A stretch of DNA of 64,000 bases from Burkholderiaceae bacterium. GTDB taxonomy: Bacteria > Pseudomonadota > Gammaproteobacteria > Burkholderiales > Burkholderiaceae. The notes under the pieces were generated by a model. The model was not told where the DNA came from and did no database searches. It saw nothing but the letters and a program-made list of their open reading frames with translations. A program made the position numbers and the translations under genes. How positions within the stretch are numbered: the stretch's first letter is position 1; the number at the start of each line of letters is the position of its first letter. Below, in pieces: positions 29,291 through 38,890 of the stretch. Location of the stretch: positions 1 through 64,000 of the forward strand of contig JAHFQJ010000009.1 of assembly GCA_023266335.1 (NCBI GenBank), in the 5' to 3' direction.

Positions 29291-29911
29291 TCAAATTATA
29301 TCATAAACATGATGCTGGTGCATTGCATATTTTTGCCAATCTCCAACAGCTTGCTTAAGCCATATGACAATATCCTGCCATTTGTTTAAATATTTATGCC
29401 TGAACCAAAACTGCAATAAATAATTTGATTCTTTATTTTCATATAAGGCTTCACAAATATTATCTTCTGAAAAATTACTTACAATATACACATATTCTAA
29501 ATTTTGTTTGTTTGAATCATATATTTTACCAATCCAGTCAATTGGATTATATTCATAATAATTTTTAATATTATCAAACCAATAATAGCCTTGTAAATTT
29601 GGCTTCAAAATGTGTACTGGTTTAGATGTATTCATTAACTTTTCAAAACGTTTGGTATATTTAGTATATTCAATATCATTGTTTTTGACGGCTGAAATAA
29701 TGCATTTTAATCTATCAACATTTTGATTAAATCTATAACCGCTGGGAGGCAAGAAATCCGGCATGATTACATCGAACGCAAAATTTTCCAAGTATGGAGT
29801 ATCAGTAATAATTTTTTCTATATTTGTGGGTAAAAATGTATTTGGAATAGCATAATTAACACCGCCAATACATAACTTAGTATATGTATTATTTGTATCG
29901 GGTTTATTCAT
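29291..29911 (-). CDS. Hypothetical protein, 206 aa
   Basis: Not recognised. It is soluble, with many Tyr, Trp and Asn, and contains FAFDVIMPDFLPPSGYRFN (about 43-61), HILKPNLQGYYWFDN and a C-terminal WLKQAVGDWQKY. There is no signal peptide. No good ribosome binding site precedes the ATG. It stands alone between mltA and a repeat next to a Fic remnant, in a stretch that looks like accessory DNA. An immunity or effector-type role would be a guess. Confidence 0.55.
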   Translation of the reverse strand: MNKPDTNNTYTKLCIGGVNYAIPNTFLPTNIEKIITDTPYLENFAFDVIMPDFLPPSGYRFNQNVDRLKCIISAVKNNDIEYTKYTKRFEKLMNTSKPVHILKPNLQGYYWFDNIKNYYEYNPIDWIGKIYDSNKQNLEYVYIVSNFSEDNICEALYENKESNYLLQFWFRHKYLNKWQDIVIWLKQAVGDWQKYAMHQHHVYDII

Positions 29912-30061
29912 TGATGTGCATTTTTATGATTTGAGTATACAGATTAACTGAACTTAACATAGTATAAGTCTTTTGAGCCATAAATTCTACAAAAAATAAT
30001 ATCCAGAAAATTTAGAAGTTATGCGAGTTTTATACATTAATTAGTTTTGTTTGAGTTAGTG

Positions 30062-30216
30062 TATATACTAATCAGATTTCAATTTGTGACTTCGCTTCGT
30101 TAGCGTAAAAATTGTTGTTCGCAGCCTCACGACTTCGCCCTCAATGTACTCATATGTAAAAAGACCGTCATAATTTATTCCACTGCCTTGTCATAAAATA
30201 AACTACAATTAGTATA
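30062..30216. repeat. Interspersed repeat, copy C (155 bp, full length)
   Basis: Ends TATACTAATC and, inverted, TATACTAATTG give terminal inverted repeats. On the reverse strand it reads ACTAATTGTAGTTTATTTTATGACAAGGC, then GGAATAAATTATGACGG, then ATGAGTACATTGA, and ends AATTGAAATCTGATTAGTATA, the same blocks as copies A and B. It abuts the Fic remnant, which begins 6 bp later. Confidence 0.8.
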
Positions 30217-30222
30217 GTATTT

Positions 30223-30516
30223 ATGTGGTATCAAAATCATCAGAATTTACATCCGGTAATTTTAGCAAGTGAAATGCATGAACGTATAGTAACTATTCAT
30301 CCGTTCATTGATGGAAACGGCAGGACTTCCAGACTGGTAATGAATTTAATTTTATTACAAAATAATTACCCAATTGCAAATATTTCAGGCGATACAAAAA
30401 GCCGGCTTGATTATTATAATTCATTAGAGAAATGTAACTTAGAAAATGATAAGAATGATTTTATATTTCTTATTGCTAACTATGTATACAAAACTCTGAT
30501 TAAATTAACCAGCTAA
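30223..30516 (+). pseudogene. Fic/DOC domain remnant (C-terminal half)
   Basis: Only 97 aa remain, but they include the intact active-site motif HPFIDGNGRTSR (about 26-37) and the following helix (LVMNLILLQNNYPIANI). Fic proteins AMPylate targets and are usually 200 aa or more with an N-terminal flap and inhibitory helix. Those parts are missing, and the first residue lies 6 bp from the end of repeat copy C, which seems to mark the breakpoint. The frame upstream meets a stop within the repeat. Whether the stub is made is unknown. Confidence 0.75.
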
Positions 30517-30535
30517 ATTTTCGTAAGAAAATATT

Positions 30536-31597
30536 TTATTTATACCCAACTTTGTCAAGTATTTTTTGTGCCTTTACTTGATTCATACCAATTGCTGCTA
30601 TATTAACTGCCTGCTGTTTAAATGTGCCTAAGCTTTTTAATGCGGCATTATCCACAGCTACGCCTTTTACAACCGGCCATTCATTATTACCTTCAGCAAA
30701 ATATTTTTGGGCAGAATCACTAGCCAAATATTCTAAAAATTTAACTGCATTTGCCTTATGCGGAGAATATTTAGCTATACCGCCCCCTGCTACATTTACA
30801 TGAGTTCCGTTGGTAGATTGATTTGGCCATATTAAAGTAGTTTTAGCTACTACATCTTTATCTTCCTGCTTTGGTGATAACATCAAACGGGCATAGTAAT
30901 ATGAATTAGTTAAAGCAACTCCGCATTCTCCGCTGGCTACAGATCTGATTTGATCTATATCTCCGCCTTTTGGAGGTTTAGCCAAATTATCTGCCATGCC
31001 TTTAGCCCATACTGCAGCGCCTTCTTCACCTTTTTGTTCAATAATACTGCTTAATAAAGACATCATATACGGATGAGAGGCAGAACGCGTACAAACTTTG
31101 CCTTTATTTTGCGGCTCTGCTAATTTGTCATATGTATCTACCTCACCTGCTTTTACTAGGTTTTTATTATAAACAATTACTCTGGCACGTGTAGAAAACC
31201 CATACCATTTAACGCCTTCTCCGCTGTCTTTACCACGTAAATTCTCTGGAATTTTACTATCTAAAATTTTAGATTTAACCGGTAAAAATAAATCATTAGC
31301 TTCAGCCTTCCATAAACGGCTTGCATCTGTCATTAAAATAACATCTGCCTGACTATTTTTGCCTTCACTTTTTAATCTTTCGAGTAATGCATTGTCATCA
31401 GTATCTAACCGATTGATTTTTATACCAGTGAATTTTGTGAAATCGCTATATAATTTTTCATCTGTTTGATAATGGCGTGAAGAATATAAATTTAAAATTT
31501 GCTCCTGATTTTCAGTTGAGCCGGCAGTTTGAGCATTCACATTGAATACTGTTGTTAGGCACGATAAAAGAATAGCTATATTTTTAGAGATTTTCAT
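30536..31597 (-). CDS. Fe(3+) ABC transporter periplasmic substrate-binding protein
   Basis: Type 2 periplasmic binding protein of the FbpA/AfuA/FutA iron family. A signal peptide (MKISKNIAILLSCLTTVFNVNA, cut after NVNA) is followed by LNLYSSRHYQTDEKLYSDF, with the NLYSSRHY-type iron site, and ANSYYYARLM (paired Tyr ligands). The ORF track begins at 31609, but MKIS at 31597 gives a proper signal peptide. The ABC permease and ATPase genes are not adjacent. A Fur-box-like sequence lies 38 bp upstream, so iron repression is likely. Confidence 0.9.
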   Translation of the reverse strand: MKISKNIAILLSCLTTVFNVNAQTAGSTENQEQILNLYSSRHYQTDEKLYSDFTKFTGIKINRLDTDDNALLERLKSEGKNSQADVILMTDASRLWKAEANDLFLPVKSKILDSKIPENLRGKDSGEGVKWYGFSTRARVIVYNKNLVKAGEVDTYDKLAEPQNKGKVCTRSASHPYMMSLLSSIIEQKGEEGAAVWAKGMADNLAKPPKGGDIDQIRSVASGECGVALTNSYYYARLMLSPKQEDKDVVAKTTLIWPNQSTNGTHVNVAGGGIAKYSPHKANAVKFLEYLASDSAQKYFAEGNNEWPVVKGVAVDNAALKSLGTFKQQAVNIAAIGMNQVKAQKILDKVGYK

Positions 31598-31634
31598 AAT
31601 TAGATGCAATTATAAAGTTGGGGGTAAAAATATT

Positions 31635-31653
31635 ATAAATGATAATTATTTGC
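31635..31653. promoter_or_regulatory. Candidate Fur box
   Basis: ATAAATGATAATTATTTGC matches 13 of 19 bases of the Fur consensus GATAATGATAATCATTATC and lies between the iron-binding-protein gene (minus) and hemA (plus). It could repress either gene. Confidence 0.5.
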
Positions 31654-31739
31654 ATTACAATCTACTCTATACAATATTATAGAAAAAAATGTATTATTTA
31701 GATATAATGTCTTGTTGTAATTAAGTTTATTTAATAGTC

Positions 31740-32981
31740 ATGTATTTGTTTGCATTTGCCTTACGACATCCGCATGCGCCGTTAACAATACGTGAAAAAT
31801 TCTCAATTACTAATCAGCATATCAAACAAGCTTATGATTCATTAAATTCTATTGCCAATATTTATCCATCTGTCAATTATAAAAATAGTTTTATTTTATC
31901 TACTTGTAACCGCAGTGAAATTTATATTTATTTAAGTGATAATAATACAGAACATGTTTTAAATTGGTGGGCAGATTTTTGCAGACAGCCGCTCAAAGAT
32001 TTAAAGAAATATGTTGATATTTACGCTGAAGAAAAAGCTGTGTTTCATTTTTTTGAGGTTGCTTGCGGGGCTGATTCAATGGTGTTAGGCGAAACTCAAA
32101 TCAGTAAGCAAATAAAAGATGCATATGCACAAGCTCAAAGCATATCAACTTTAAGCCCTTATCTGCACTCAATAATTCAGAAATCTTTAAATTGTTCTAA
32201 AGAAGTAAGAACTAAAACTAATATTGGCAAATTTTCCATATCATTTGCTAGTGCCGGTATTACATTGGCTCAACATATTTTTACACATATGCATAAGCAA
32301 AATATGTTATTTATTGGAGCTGGTGAAATGATGCAGACTTTAGCTGCACATTTTTCTCTGCAGAATCCGCAAAAAATTACCATTGCGAATAGAAGTTTTG
32401 AAAATGCACAAGATTTAGTAAAAATGCGGTTACAAAATTATACGGGCAGAATTGAAATTCAATCTTTAGAAAATGTTAAAAATTTATTAGCAGAATCAGA
32501 TATTACAGTGTGCTGTATTGAATATACTAATAATCTTTTAATTAATTCAGAAGATATACAAAAAAGTTTAAAAAAGCGCCGTTATAAGCCAATGTATTTA
32601 TTAGATTTATCCGTGCCTTTGGTTATTGATGCTGGTATAAAAAAATTAAGTGATGCTTTTTTTTATAATGTAGATGATTTAAGCTATATTATTGAGAATG
32701 GGCAATCAAAAAGAAATGAAGCCAAAAAAGAAGCCGAACAAATTATTATTAAACATATACAGCAATTTGATATTTGGAAAAAGAATTACACAATTAAGCC
32801 GTTAATAAGCAAAATTCAAAATAAATTAAACAAACAAATGCAGGCTTGCTTAAATGACAATAACTCTACCGAAGCTGTCTTACAAAAATTTATGCAGTAT
32901 AATTTACATAATTTATTGCAGTTATTGCCAGATTTAACACAGGAGCAACAGGATAAATTTAATAAATATTTAGATGATTAA
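31740..32981 (+). CDS. hemA: Glutamyl-tRNA reductase
   Basis: First step of C5 heme synthesis: reduces glutamyl-tRNA(Glu) to glutamate-1-semialdehyde. The 413-aa protein has the catalytic Cys56 in ILSTCNRSEIY, the signature HFFEVACGADSMVLGETQI and the NADPH loop FIGAGEMM. A helical C-terminal dimerisation domain follows. In related bacteria prfA and hemK usually follow; here the next gene is convergent, 8 bp away. Confidence 0.96.
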   Translation: MYLFAFALRHPHAPLTIREKFSITNQHIKQAYDSLNSIANIYPSVNYKNSFILSTCNRSEIYIYLSDNNTEHVLNWWADFCRQPLKDLKKYVDIYAEEKAVFHFFEVACGADSMVLGETQISKQIKDAYAQAQSISTLSPYLHSIIQKSLNCSKEVRTKTNIGKFSISFASAGITLAQHIFTHMHKQNMLFIGAGEMMQTLAAHFSLQNPQKITIANRSFENAQDLVKMRLQNYTGRIEIQSLENVKNLLAESDITVCCIEYTNNLLINSEDIQKSLKKRRYKPMYLLDLSVPLVIDAGIKKLSDAFFYNVDDLSYIIENGQSKRNEAKKEAEQIIIKHIQQFDIWKKNYTIKPLISKIQNKLNKQMQACLNDNNSTEAVLQKFMQYNLHNLLQLLPDLTQEQQDKFNKYLDD

Positions 32982-32989
32982 AGTTTCCT

Positions 32990-35900
32990 CTAAATATTCT
33001 GCTTACAATATTCCACCCAATTTTTAGTGATTTTTTCCTGAAGAGTATTTTGCCCTAATCTAGCATTTAATGCGTCAAAATCTACTTTATCTAAATCTTG
33101 GTCTTGGTTAAAACAAGAAAATACATATTCAATTGTTCCATCTGCTTTTTTATGCGGCTGGAGGCATTGAGCGCATATTTCTTTCATCATACACTGCATG
33201 GGGCTATTAATTGAGGCAATTGCAAAATGATTGGTTTTCAAATATGGTTTTAAAATTCCATGTCTTGCCATACCGACAGCTGCCATCATTTTATCTGAAC
33301 CGATTGCTATAATGCGGTCAACATCTAATGTATTAATTAAGGTTTCACCTAATGAACCATCGGCATAGGCTTTAATTGCCTGCACTATGTTGCCGGTAAA
33401 GCTTTTATCCTGCGGTCTTTGAGTGTTAGGATAAAACCCTGGTGCTTCATCACAGCACCATACAATGGTATCAGCGGCGGCTTCAATTTCTGCAATTTTA
33501 TATCTATCTTGTAATTTTTTATAGCCGGCGAAGTATAAAACTTTAGAACCGGCTTCCCTAAGCGCAGCCCCAATTGAAAATAATACGGCATTTCCTAAAC
33601 CGCCACCAGCCAGCATGACGGTTTCACCGCCTTGAATATGAGTTGGTGTGCCGGTTGGTCCCATCAGCACAACGGGTTCTCCAGCTTTAAGACTAGCACA
33701 TAAATTAGACGAACCGCCCATTTCCAGTGCAATACAGCTAACTAAGCCTTTTTGTTTATCTACCCAAGCACCGGTTAAAGCTATTCCTTCCATTGCTAAT
33801 ATGGTGTTAGTTTTCATATCACGATGAGCCAAACTTTCAAAATTCTGCAGCCGGTAAAACTGCCCCGGTTGAAATTGTTGTGCAGCAAAAGGAGCTTGTA
33901 TAATAATTTCAACAATATTTGGAGTTAGACGTTTTACTTCATATACATTTGCACGAAGTGATTTGTTTAAATCATCGGATAAATTATTGTTATTTACATT
34001 TTGATCATGATTATATTTGATGCTGTTATTTTGATTTTTAACTTTATTCGCTTCTTGTAATTTATAGTTATATCGATTTTCTTTTTGTTCTGCAGTAAAT
34101 TTATCAATATTATCTTGCATATTTTGATGATTAACTGCTTCATTTTTAAACTTAATATTTTTGTCTTGGACTTGTTTTAATACTTTAGTGATAATTGGAT
34201 AGCCTTGCTTTGCTGAACCCATAGCTTTAACTACGTTGCCAAAATAACTAGGATGCAAATCACCAAAATAGCTAATAAATTTATTATCCTGTGTTTTATG
34301 CAGCAGAACATGTATCTCTTGAGGTTTTGAAACGGCATATGCTGGTTTTACTTTATTGCCGTTTTCATCGATGGCTTGAAAATATTTTCCATCTAACACA
34401 AATGTATGCATATCTTCCCGTGCCAGCACTGTATTTGGCTGTGTTCCTGCAGCAATAAATATAGTTTTAGCATTAAAGGTAATCGTTTCACCTTCTTTCC
34501 AATAATGATGTTCCATATTGAAAATTTGTTTCTTAAAATTTATATGCGATACGTTTCCGCATTCATCAATATCAAGACTGTGAGGGCTTAAGCATTCAGC
34601 AAAGGATATTCCTTCCTCAAGAGCTTTCTGCACCTCTTCGTGATTAAGAATATATGCTGGGCTGTCAATTAATTGTTTGCGGTAGGCAACGGTAACCCCG
34701 CCCCAATTTTGAATTAATTGAGCGATGTTCGCCTCACGCTTTTTTGCATGGGCTTTTATTCTTTCTTGCTTAATTTCATCTGCATGAAGTAAGAATTCTT
34801 CGGCAATTTTCATTTCTTCCGGTGTCCAAGTTTGTCTTACGCTTTGTTCATTAGAACTTGAAACAAGTGTTTTATAGCGCTGGGCAAATTTTTCTACTTG
34901 TACTGCGTAATATGCCATGCTTTCCGTTGCTGTATCAATTGCAGTTAAACCGCCTCCAATTACCACAATCGGCAAGCGTATCTGCATATTGGATATGCTG
35001 TCAAATTTAGCTGCTCCGCTAAGCTGCAGTCCCATTAAAAAATCTGACGCAGTACGCACACCTTTAGCTAAACCGTTCGGAATATCTAAAATAGTTGGCT
35101 TTCCTGCACCCATAGCCAAAGCAATATGGTCAAAACCCATATCAAAAGCTGTTTGAGCAGTTATAGTACTGCCAAATCTTACCCCGCCAAATAAAGCAAA
35201 TTGTTTTCGTCGTTCTAATAATAAGCGAATAATTTTTAAAAAGTTTTTATCCCACCTGACTGTAATGCCGTATTCTGCAACACCGCCAAACCCAGCAGGG
35301 GAACGCTTATCTAAATCCTCTAATAAATTTTCTACATTATACACAGGTTCAAAATTTATTGCACCACCTGTCATATCTTTACCACAAATTTCAGCAGGCA
35401 AGGGTTCAATTTTTAGTCCGTCAATTCCAACTACTTTATGGCCGTCATTCATTAAATGATGAGATAGTGTATAGCCGGCAGGTCCCATACCGACTATCAG
35501 CACGTCTTTATTTGTATCATTTTGCGGATATGGGCGCTCAATATTTAATGGATTCCACCTTGTTAATAAACTGTATATTTCAAAACCCCAAGGTAAATTC
35601 AACACTGATTTTAATGTTTGAGTTTCTGCTTGAGGAATATCAACCGGAGTTTGCTTTTGGTAAATGCAGGCTTTCATACAGTCATTACAAATTCTATGCC
35701 CCGTAGCGGCTGCCATCGGGTTATCAATGCAAATAATTGCTAATGCAGAAACTGCAAACCCCTGTGTTTTAGCTGCATGAAACTCTGATATTTTTTCTTC
35801 TAAAGGACAGCCAGCAAGTTTTATGCCAAATGTAGATTTCTTATACTCTATATTTTCCGAGCTAGATATTTTTTCCTGCAAACCTTTTGAACAAGAATCC

Positions 35901-36772
35901 TTTCCTTGATTATGGCAATGAATACAGTAATTAGCTTCATCTAAACCGCCAAATAAATTAGTGCCGTTATCAGTTAAAGAAAAAGCTTGACGGCTATTAC
36001 TCGAGCGTTGTCTGATATGCGAAGTATCGATTTTATATGAATTAATATTATTTTCTTCATTTTTATTGACGGAATGAAGCAGATTATTAAAATCTAATTT
36101 TTGAGCCTGTTTAAATAATATACCTGTATATCCGCTGTCAAGATGATAATATTTTAAGCCCCAAGCACAATATTGCATTGACAAATCTAATTCATTTTCA
36201 AATTTTTGTTCATTTTTCTGCCATTCGTTAACTGCATGGGCTAAATATAATTCAAAATGAAGCTGCGGATTTGTTTTATATAAATAATCTGTATCAATTT
36301 TATTTTTTCGATTATTTGCACTAGGCGGCAGGTTAAAAACTGTATGCGGTAAATTAATTTTATAATTAAAATCTGAAACTAACTTTTCTAATTGTGGTTT
36401 AATGACAATTTCATCAATATTTTCTGCAGTTTTGCCATATTTTTGATGACTTTTACGCTGCACAAATAAGCGTTTAACTGTATAAAGAGGGGCTAATTCA
36501 TTGTGTGCTTGACGCAAATTATCTATATCTGATTTTATGTCAAATAATTCAGCAATGAAATCTTCAAGATATGGACTTAATTCTAATAAAAAACTTGCTA
36601 TTTCTTTGTTATGCGCTGGTTTATTCTCTCTATATTCAATTAGCTTTTCTAATAGAAACGGCTGCACAGCTAGATATTTTAAAAATGTTTTATCTAGGCG
36701 TTGTAAGCCTTTAGTTGAGTATAAATCTTCAAATGAGAAGCTGAAAGAGAGGTTTAATTTTGGTTGTTTCAT
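32990..36772 (-). CDS. Giant two-flavin Fe-S oxidoreductase (GltD-like + PyrK-like fusion)
   Basis: The 1260-aa protein has three parts. An N-terminal region ends in a GltD-type Fe-S domain (CIHCHNQGKDSC near 279, GCPLEEK, CNDCMKAC near 361). A middle FAD/NAD(P) domain has VGMGPAGYT near 424 and GGGLTAIDTATE near 604. The C-terminal ferredoxin-reductase-like domain has MLAGGGLGNAV near 1055 and a terminal cluster CMMKEICAQC near 1192. This joins glutamate synthase small-subunit and PyrK/NfnA types in one chain, as in uncharacterised Burkholderiales proteins. Electron bifurcation is a speculation. An Asn/Lys-rich low-complexity linker (about 870-937) separates the two flavin halves. The KAP gene lies 28 bp upstream. 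Confidence 0.85.
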   Translation of the reverse strand: MKQPKLNLSFSFSFEDLYSTKGLQRLDKTFLKYLAVQPFLLEKLIEYRENKPAHNKEIASFLLELSPYLEDFIAELFDIKSDIDNLRQAHNELAPLYTVKRLFVQRKSHQKYGKTAENIDEIVIKPQLEKLVSDFNYKINLPHTVFNLPPSANNRKNKIDTDYLYKTNPQLHFELYLAHAVNEWQKNEQKFENELDLSMQYCAWGLKYYHLDSGYTGILFKQAQKLDFNNLLHSVNKNEENNINSYKIDTSHIRQRSSNSRQAFSLTDNGTNLFGGLDEANYCIHCHNQGKDSCSKGLQEKISSSENIEYKKSTFGIKLAGCPLEEKISEFHAAKTQGFAVSALAIICIDNPMAAATGHRICNDCMKACIYQKQTPVDIPQAETQTLKSVLNLPWGFEIYSLLTRWNPLNIERPYPQNDTNKDVLIVGMGPAGYTLSHHLMNDGHKVVGIDGLKIEPLPAEICGKDMTGGAINFEPVYNVENLLEDLDKRSPAGFGGVAEYGITVRWDKNFLKIIRLLLERRKQFALFGGVRFGSTITAQTAFDMGFDHIALAMGAGKPTILDIPNGLAKGVRTASDFLMGLQLSGAAKFDSISNMQIRLPIVVIGGGLTAIDTATESMAYYAVQVEKFAQRYKTLVSSSNEQSVRQTWTPEEMKIAEEFLLHADEIKQERIKAHAKKREANIAQLIQNWGGVTVAYRKQLIDSPAYILNHEEVQKALEEGISFAECLSPHSLDIDECGNVSHINFKKQIFNMEHHYWKEGETITFNAKTIFIAAGTQPNTVLAREDMHTFVLDGKYFQAIDENGNKVKPAYAVSKPQEIHVLLHKTQDNKFISYFGDLHPSYFGNVVKAMGSAKQGYPIITKVLKQVQDKNIKFKNEAVNHQNMQDNIDKFTAEQKENRYNYKLQEANKVKNQNNSIKYNHDQNVNNNNLSDDLNKSLRANVYEVKRLTPNIVEIIIQAPFAAQQFQPGQFYRLQNFESLAHRDMKTNTILAMEGIALTGAWVDKQKGLVSCIALEMGGSSNLCASLKAGEPVVLMGPTGTPTHIQGGETVMLAGGGLGNAVLFSIGAALREAGSKVLYFAGYKKLQDRYKIAEIEAAADTIVWCCDEAPGFYPNTQRPQDKSFTGNIVQAIKAYADGSLGETLINTLDVDRIIAIGSDKMMAAVGMARHGILKPYLKTNHFAIASINSPMQCMMKEICAQCLQPHKKADGTIEYVFSCFNQDQDLDKVDFDALNARLGQNTLQEKITKNWVEYCKQNI

Positions 36773-36800
36773 AAGTTTTGAGCGGGTATTATAGTTTTTA

Positions 36801-38288
36801 TTATTCTGTAAAATTAGCAGCTAGAGAGAGAGACTTTTTTATTTCTTCATATAGATGTTTATATTTGTCGATAATGGATTTTAATTCCATATCATAAGTG
36901 TTATTATTTTTTAAATAACCTTTTCTATTAAATAAGTGTAATAAATTAATAAATTTTATTGACTTATCATTAAAAACATATTTATTATCACTAAAAATTT
37001 TTTCTAAATGTTGATAAATGTCATTATTATTATCAAAAATATTTGTACGAATGAAATCTTTGCCAATAAATAAAGAATTTTCTATTACCTTCTCATTTTC
37101 CTTATGACTTGCTATTCCAGAAACTAGTTTATCTTTCATTTTATTTAAATCATTTGAAATATTTTTATTGTCAATCATCGCTCTTAGGAAAAAAACAACA
37201 TTACTATTACTTTCATGATTTTCTATCTTAAAATGTTGATTATTATTGATATAAATTTGTATAAGCAATATTTGGTAAGGATTTACGTAAGTGGTTTGGG
37301 TTGTAAACTTTTCTATTGTTTCTTTATTTAAATATAAAAAAGCTATGGTAAATTGACTAATTATTTGCTCAATATCTCTTAAAGTTCTTTCTATTTTTAT
37401 ATCTTTAGTTGTATTGCTTTTTATAAGCTCATCTAATAATTCAGTTAAACCTTGAATTTCTTCTTCAATGCCTAATTCTTTTTGCTTAAAATTATGTCGA
37501 ATAAATTCTATGTAATTATCGGGTTCAGGCAAATTATATTTATAATCAATAAACCTTTTTAAATAATGTTTTGCATTAAATTCATTTCCATACAAAGTTT
37601 TTATACTATGGCATAATTGCTCTTCATTTATAGCTAATATAAAAATAATTCCCTCTATATCAAATAAATGTTTAATAGTTTCCAAAAGCTCAATCGCATA
37701 AGTTGGTCTACAACGGTCAAGTTCATCAATAAAAATATAAATTGTATCGTGTTGAGACTTTTCTATAATAGATTTTAAATTGTTTTTAAAGTTATCAATC
37801 GATTTTTTATACTCATCATATTTAGCAATGATGTTTTTGAATATAGTATTAACAGCATCTATAGGTGCTAATGCCGGACCGAATACTTTGCTGACTTGTG
37901 CTATTATATTTAAAATGAAAGATGCTTTTTCAATGTAGTCTTTCCATTCTTTGGAATTTTTAACTATTTGAATTTGCCGATCTATTTCTACCAAAAAATC
38001 AGTGAATGGATCTGATAAATTATCATTTTCCCATGCACTAAAATATAAAGATATTTTTCCTTCCTTATCTAGATTTTCTAAAATATTATCTGCAGTTATT
38101 CCTTCTATTTCATTTCTTAATAAAGCAATAAAAGTAGTTTTTCCGCTTCCCCAACTTCCATTAATCGCTAATGTGGCGGGGCTGTGAATTTTATGTAATA
38201 AAACATGCAAATTCTTTACATGCTGAATTATTTTCAAATTATCTTGTTCAAATTTGTGTTTTAACTTAGTTTTAATATTATTTGTCAT
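36801..38288 (-). CDS. KAP family P-loop NTPase
   Basis: The 495-aa protein has a KAP-type ATPase core: Walker A NGSWGSGKTT (43-52), the conserved YFSAWEND, Walker B IYIFIDELDRCRP and FILAINEEQL. It lacks clear membrane helices in the insert; a weakly hydrophobic stretch (FILNIIAQVSKVFGPALAPIDAV) lies between the motifs. KAP NTPases are common in defence and plasmid-stability loci, mostly with unknown role. It is flanked by an Mrr-like remnant and a second copy of the next gene's start, which suggests an inserted islet. Confidence 0.85.
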   Translation of the reverse strand: MTNNIKTKLKHKFEQDNLKIIQHVKNLHVLLHKIHSPATLAINGSWGSGKTTFIALLRNEIEGITADNILENLDKEGKISLYFSAWENDNLSDPFTDFLVEIDRQIQIVKNSKEWKDYIEKASFILNIIAQVSKVFGPALAPIDAVNTIFKNIIAKYDEYKKSIDNFKNNLKSIIEKSQHDTIYIFIDELDRCRPTYAIELLETIKHLFDIEGIIFILAINEEQLCHSIKTLYGNEFNAKHYLKRFIDYKYNLPEPDNYIEFIRHNFKQKELGIEEEIQGLTELLDELIKSNTTKDIKIERTLRDIEQIISQFTIAFLYLNKETIEKFTTQTTYVNPYQILLIQIYINNNQHFKIENHESNSNVVFFLRAMIDNKNISNDLNKMKDKLVSGIASHKENEKVIENSLFIGKDFIRTNIFDNNNDIYQHLEKIFSDNKYVFNDKSIKFINLLHLFNRKGYLKNNNTYDMELKSIIDKYKHLYEEIKKSLSLAANFTE

Positions 38289-38458
38289 GATTTTATATCA
38301 ATTGATTTCCTAAATGATGTTATGCAAGATTATTGTACAAAGCAAGCGTGATTTTATTTAAAATAATAAATACTATTCAGGCAAACCCAGCTAAGACAAA
38401 GGTAAATTATTAAATTTATAATGACAATTTATACTTATACCCGAATTAAAATATGCTC

Positions 38459-38614
38459 TTATTCTTCATATAAATTATGTTGATATACTTTGGCAATTCT
38501 GTTTAATTCATCTATACCTTCAATAACTGTAATGCTTCCTTCGCCAGCTTCTCTCCTTTGTTTAGAGTTTAGCCTTCCTGTCGTAATAAAAATAGCCTTA
38601 CTAATATATTTGAG
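38459..38614 (-). pseudogene. Mrr-type restriction endonuclease C-terminal remnant
   Basis: Minus-strand frame (stop at 38459) reads LKYISKAIFITTGRLNSKQR, then GSITVIEGIDELNRIAKVYQ. The pattern KAIFITTGR ... I-x-x-I-(D/E)G-x-x-L is that of the Mrr/PF04471 endonuclease C-terminal strand-helix unit. The frame begins abruptly at 38614, where the sequence switches to a copy of another gene's start, so only about 50 codons remain. Too short for the ORF track. Similarity is by eye. Confidence 0.45.
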
Positions 38615-38690
38615 TTAAATGTTTAATCTTTAAATCCTGCAAATCAAAGCTGAAAGAAAGATTAATCAGTTTTATATTTGCTTGTTTCAT
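38601..38690 (-). pseudogene. Partial duplicate of the oxidoreductase gene start
   Basis: ATG at 38690 reads MKQANIKLINLSFSFDLQDL. The 1260-aa gene at 36772 begins MKQPKLNLSFSFSFEDLY. ATGAAACAA and TCTTTCAGCTT are shared at the DNA level. The frame dies after 29 codons where it runs into the Mrr-like remnant. It lies on the far side of the KAP gene, so the two similar starts flank the islet. Confidence 0.45.
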
Positions 38691-38890
38691 AATTTATGAC
38701 ATACTACATCTACATTACAACTGGGATAATTTTAACCACAATCCAGACTTAAATTCAAGTGCTAAAAACTAGCCGGATTTTGTGTAAAATTATATTAATC
38801 TACATAATGGTATGCTACAATTTAATATAAATTAAAGAAAACGTATATTAAAATGCTGGAAAGCAAATACAAAAAAGAAAAGGAATTCTT

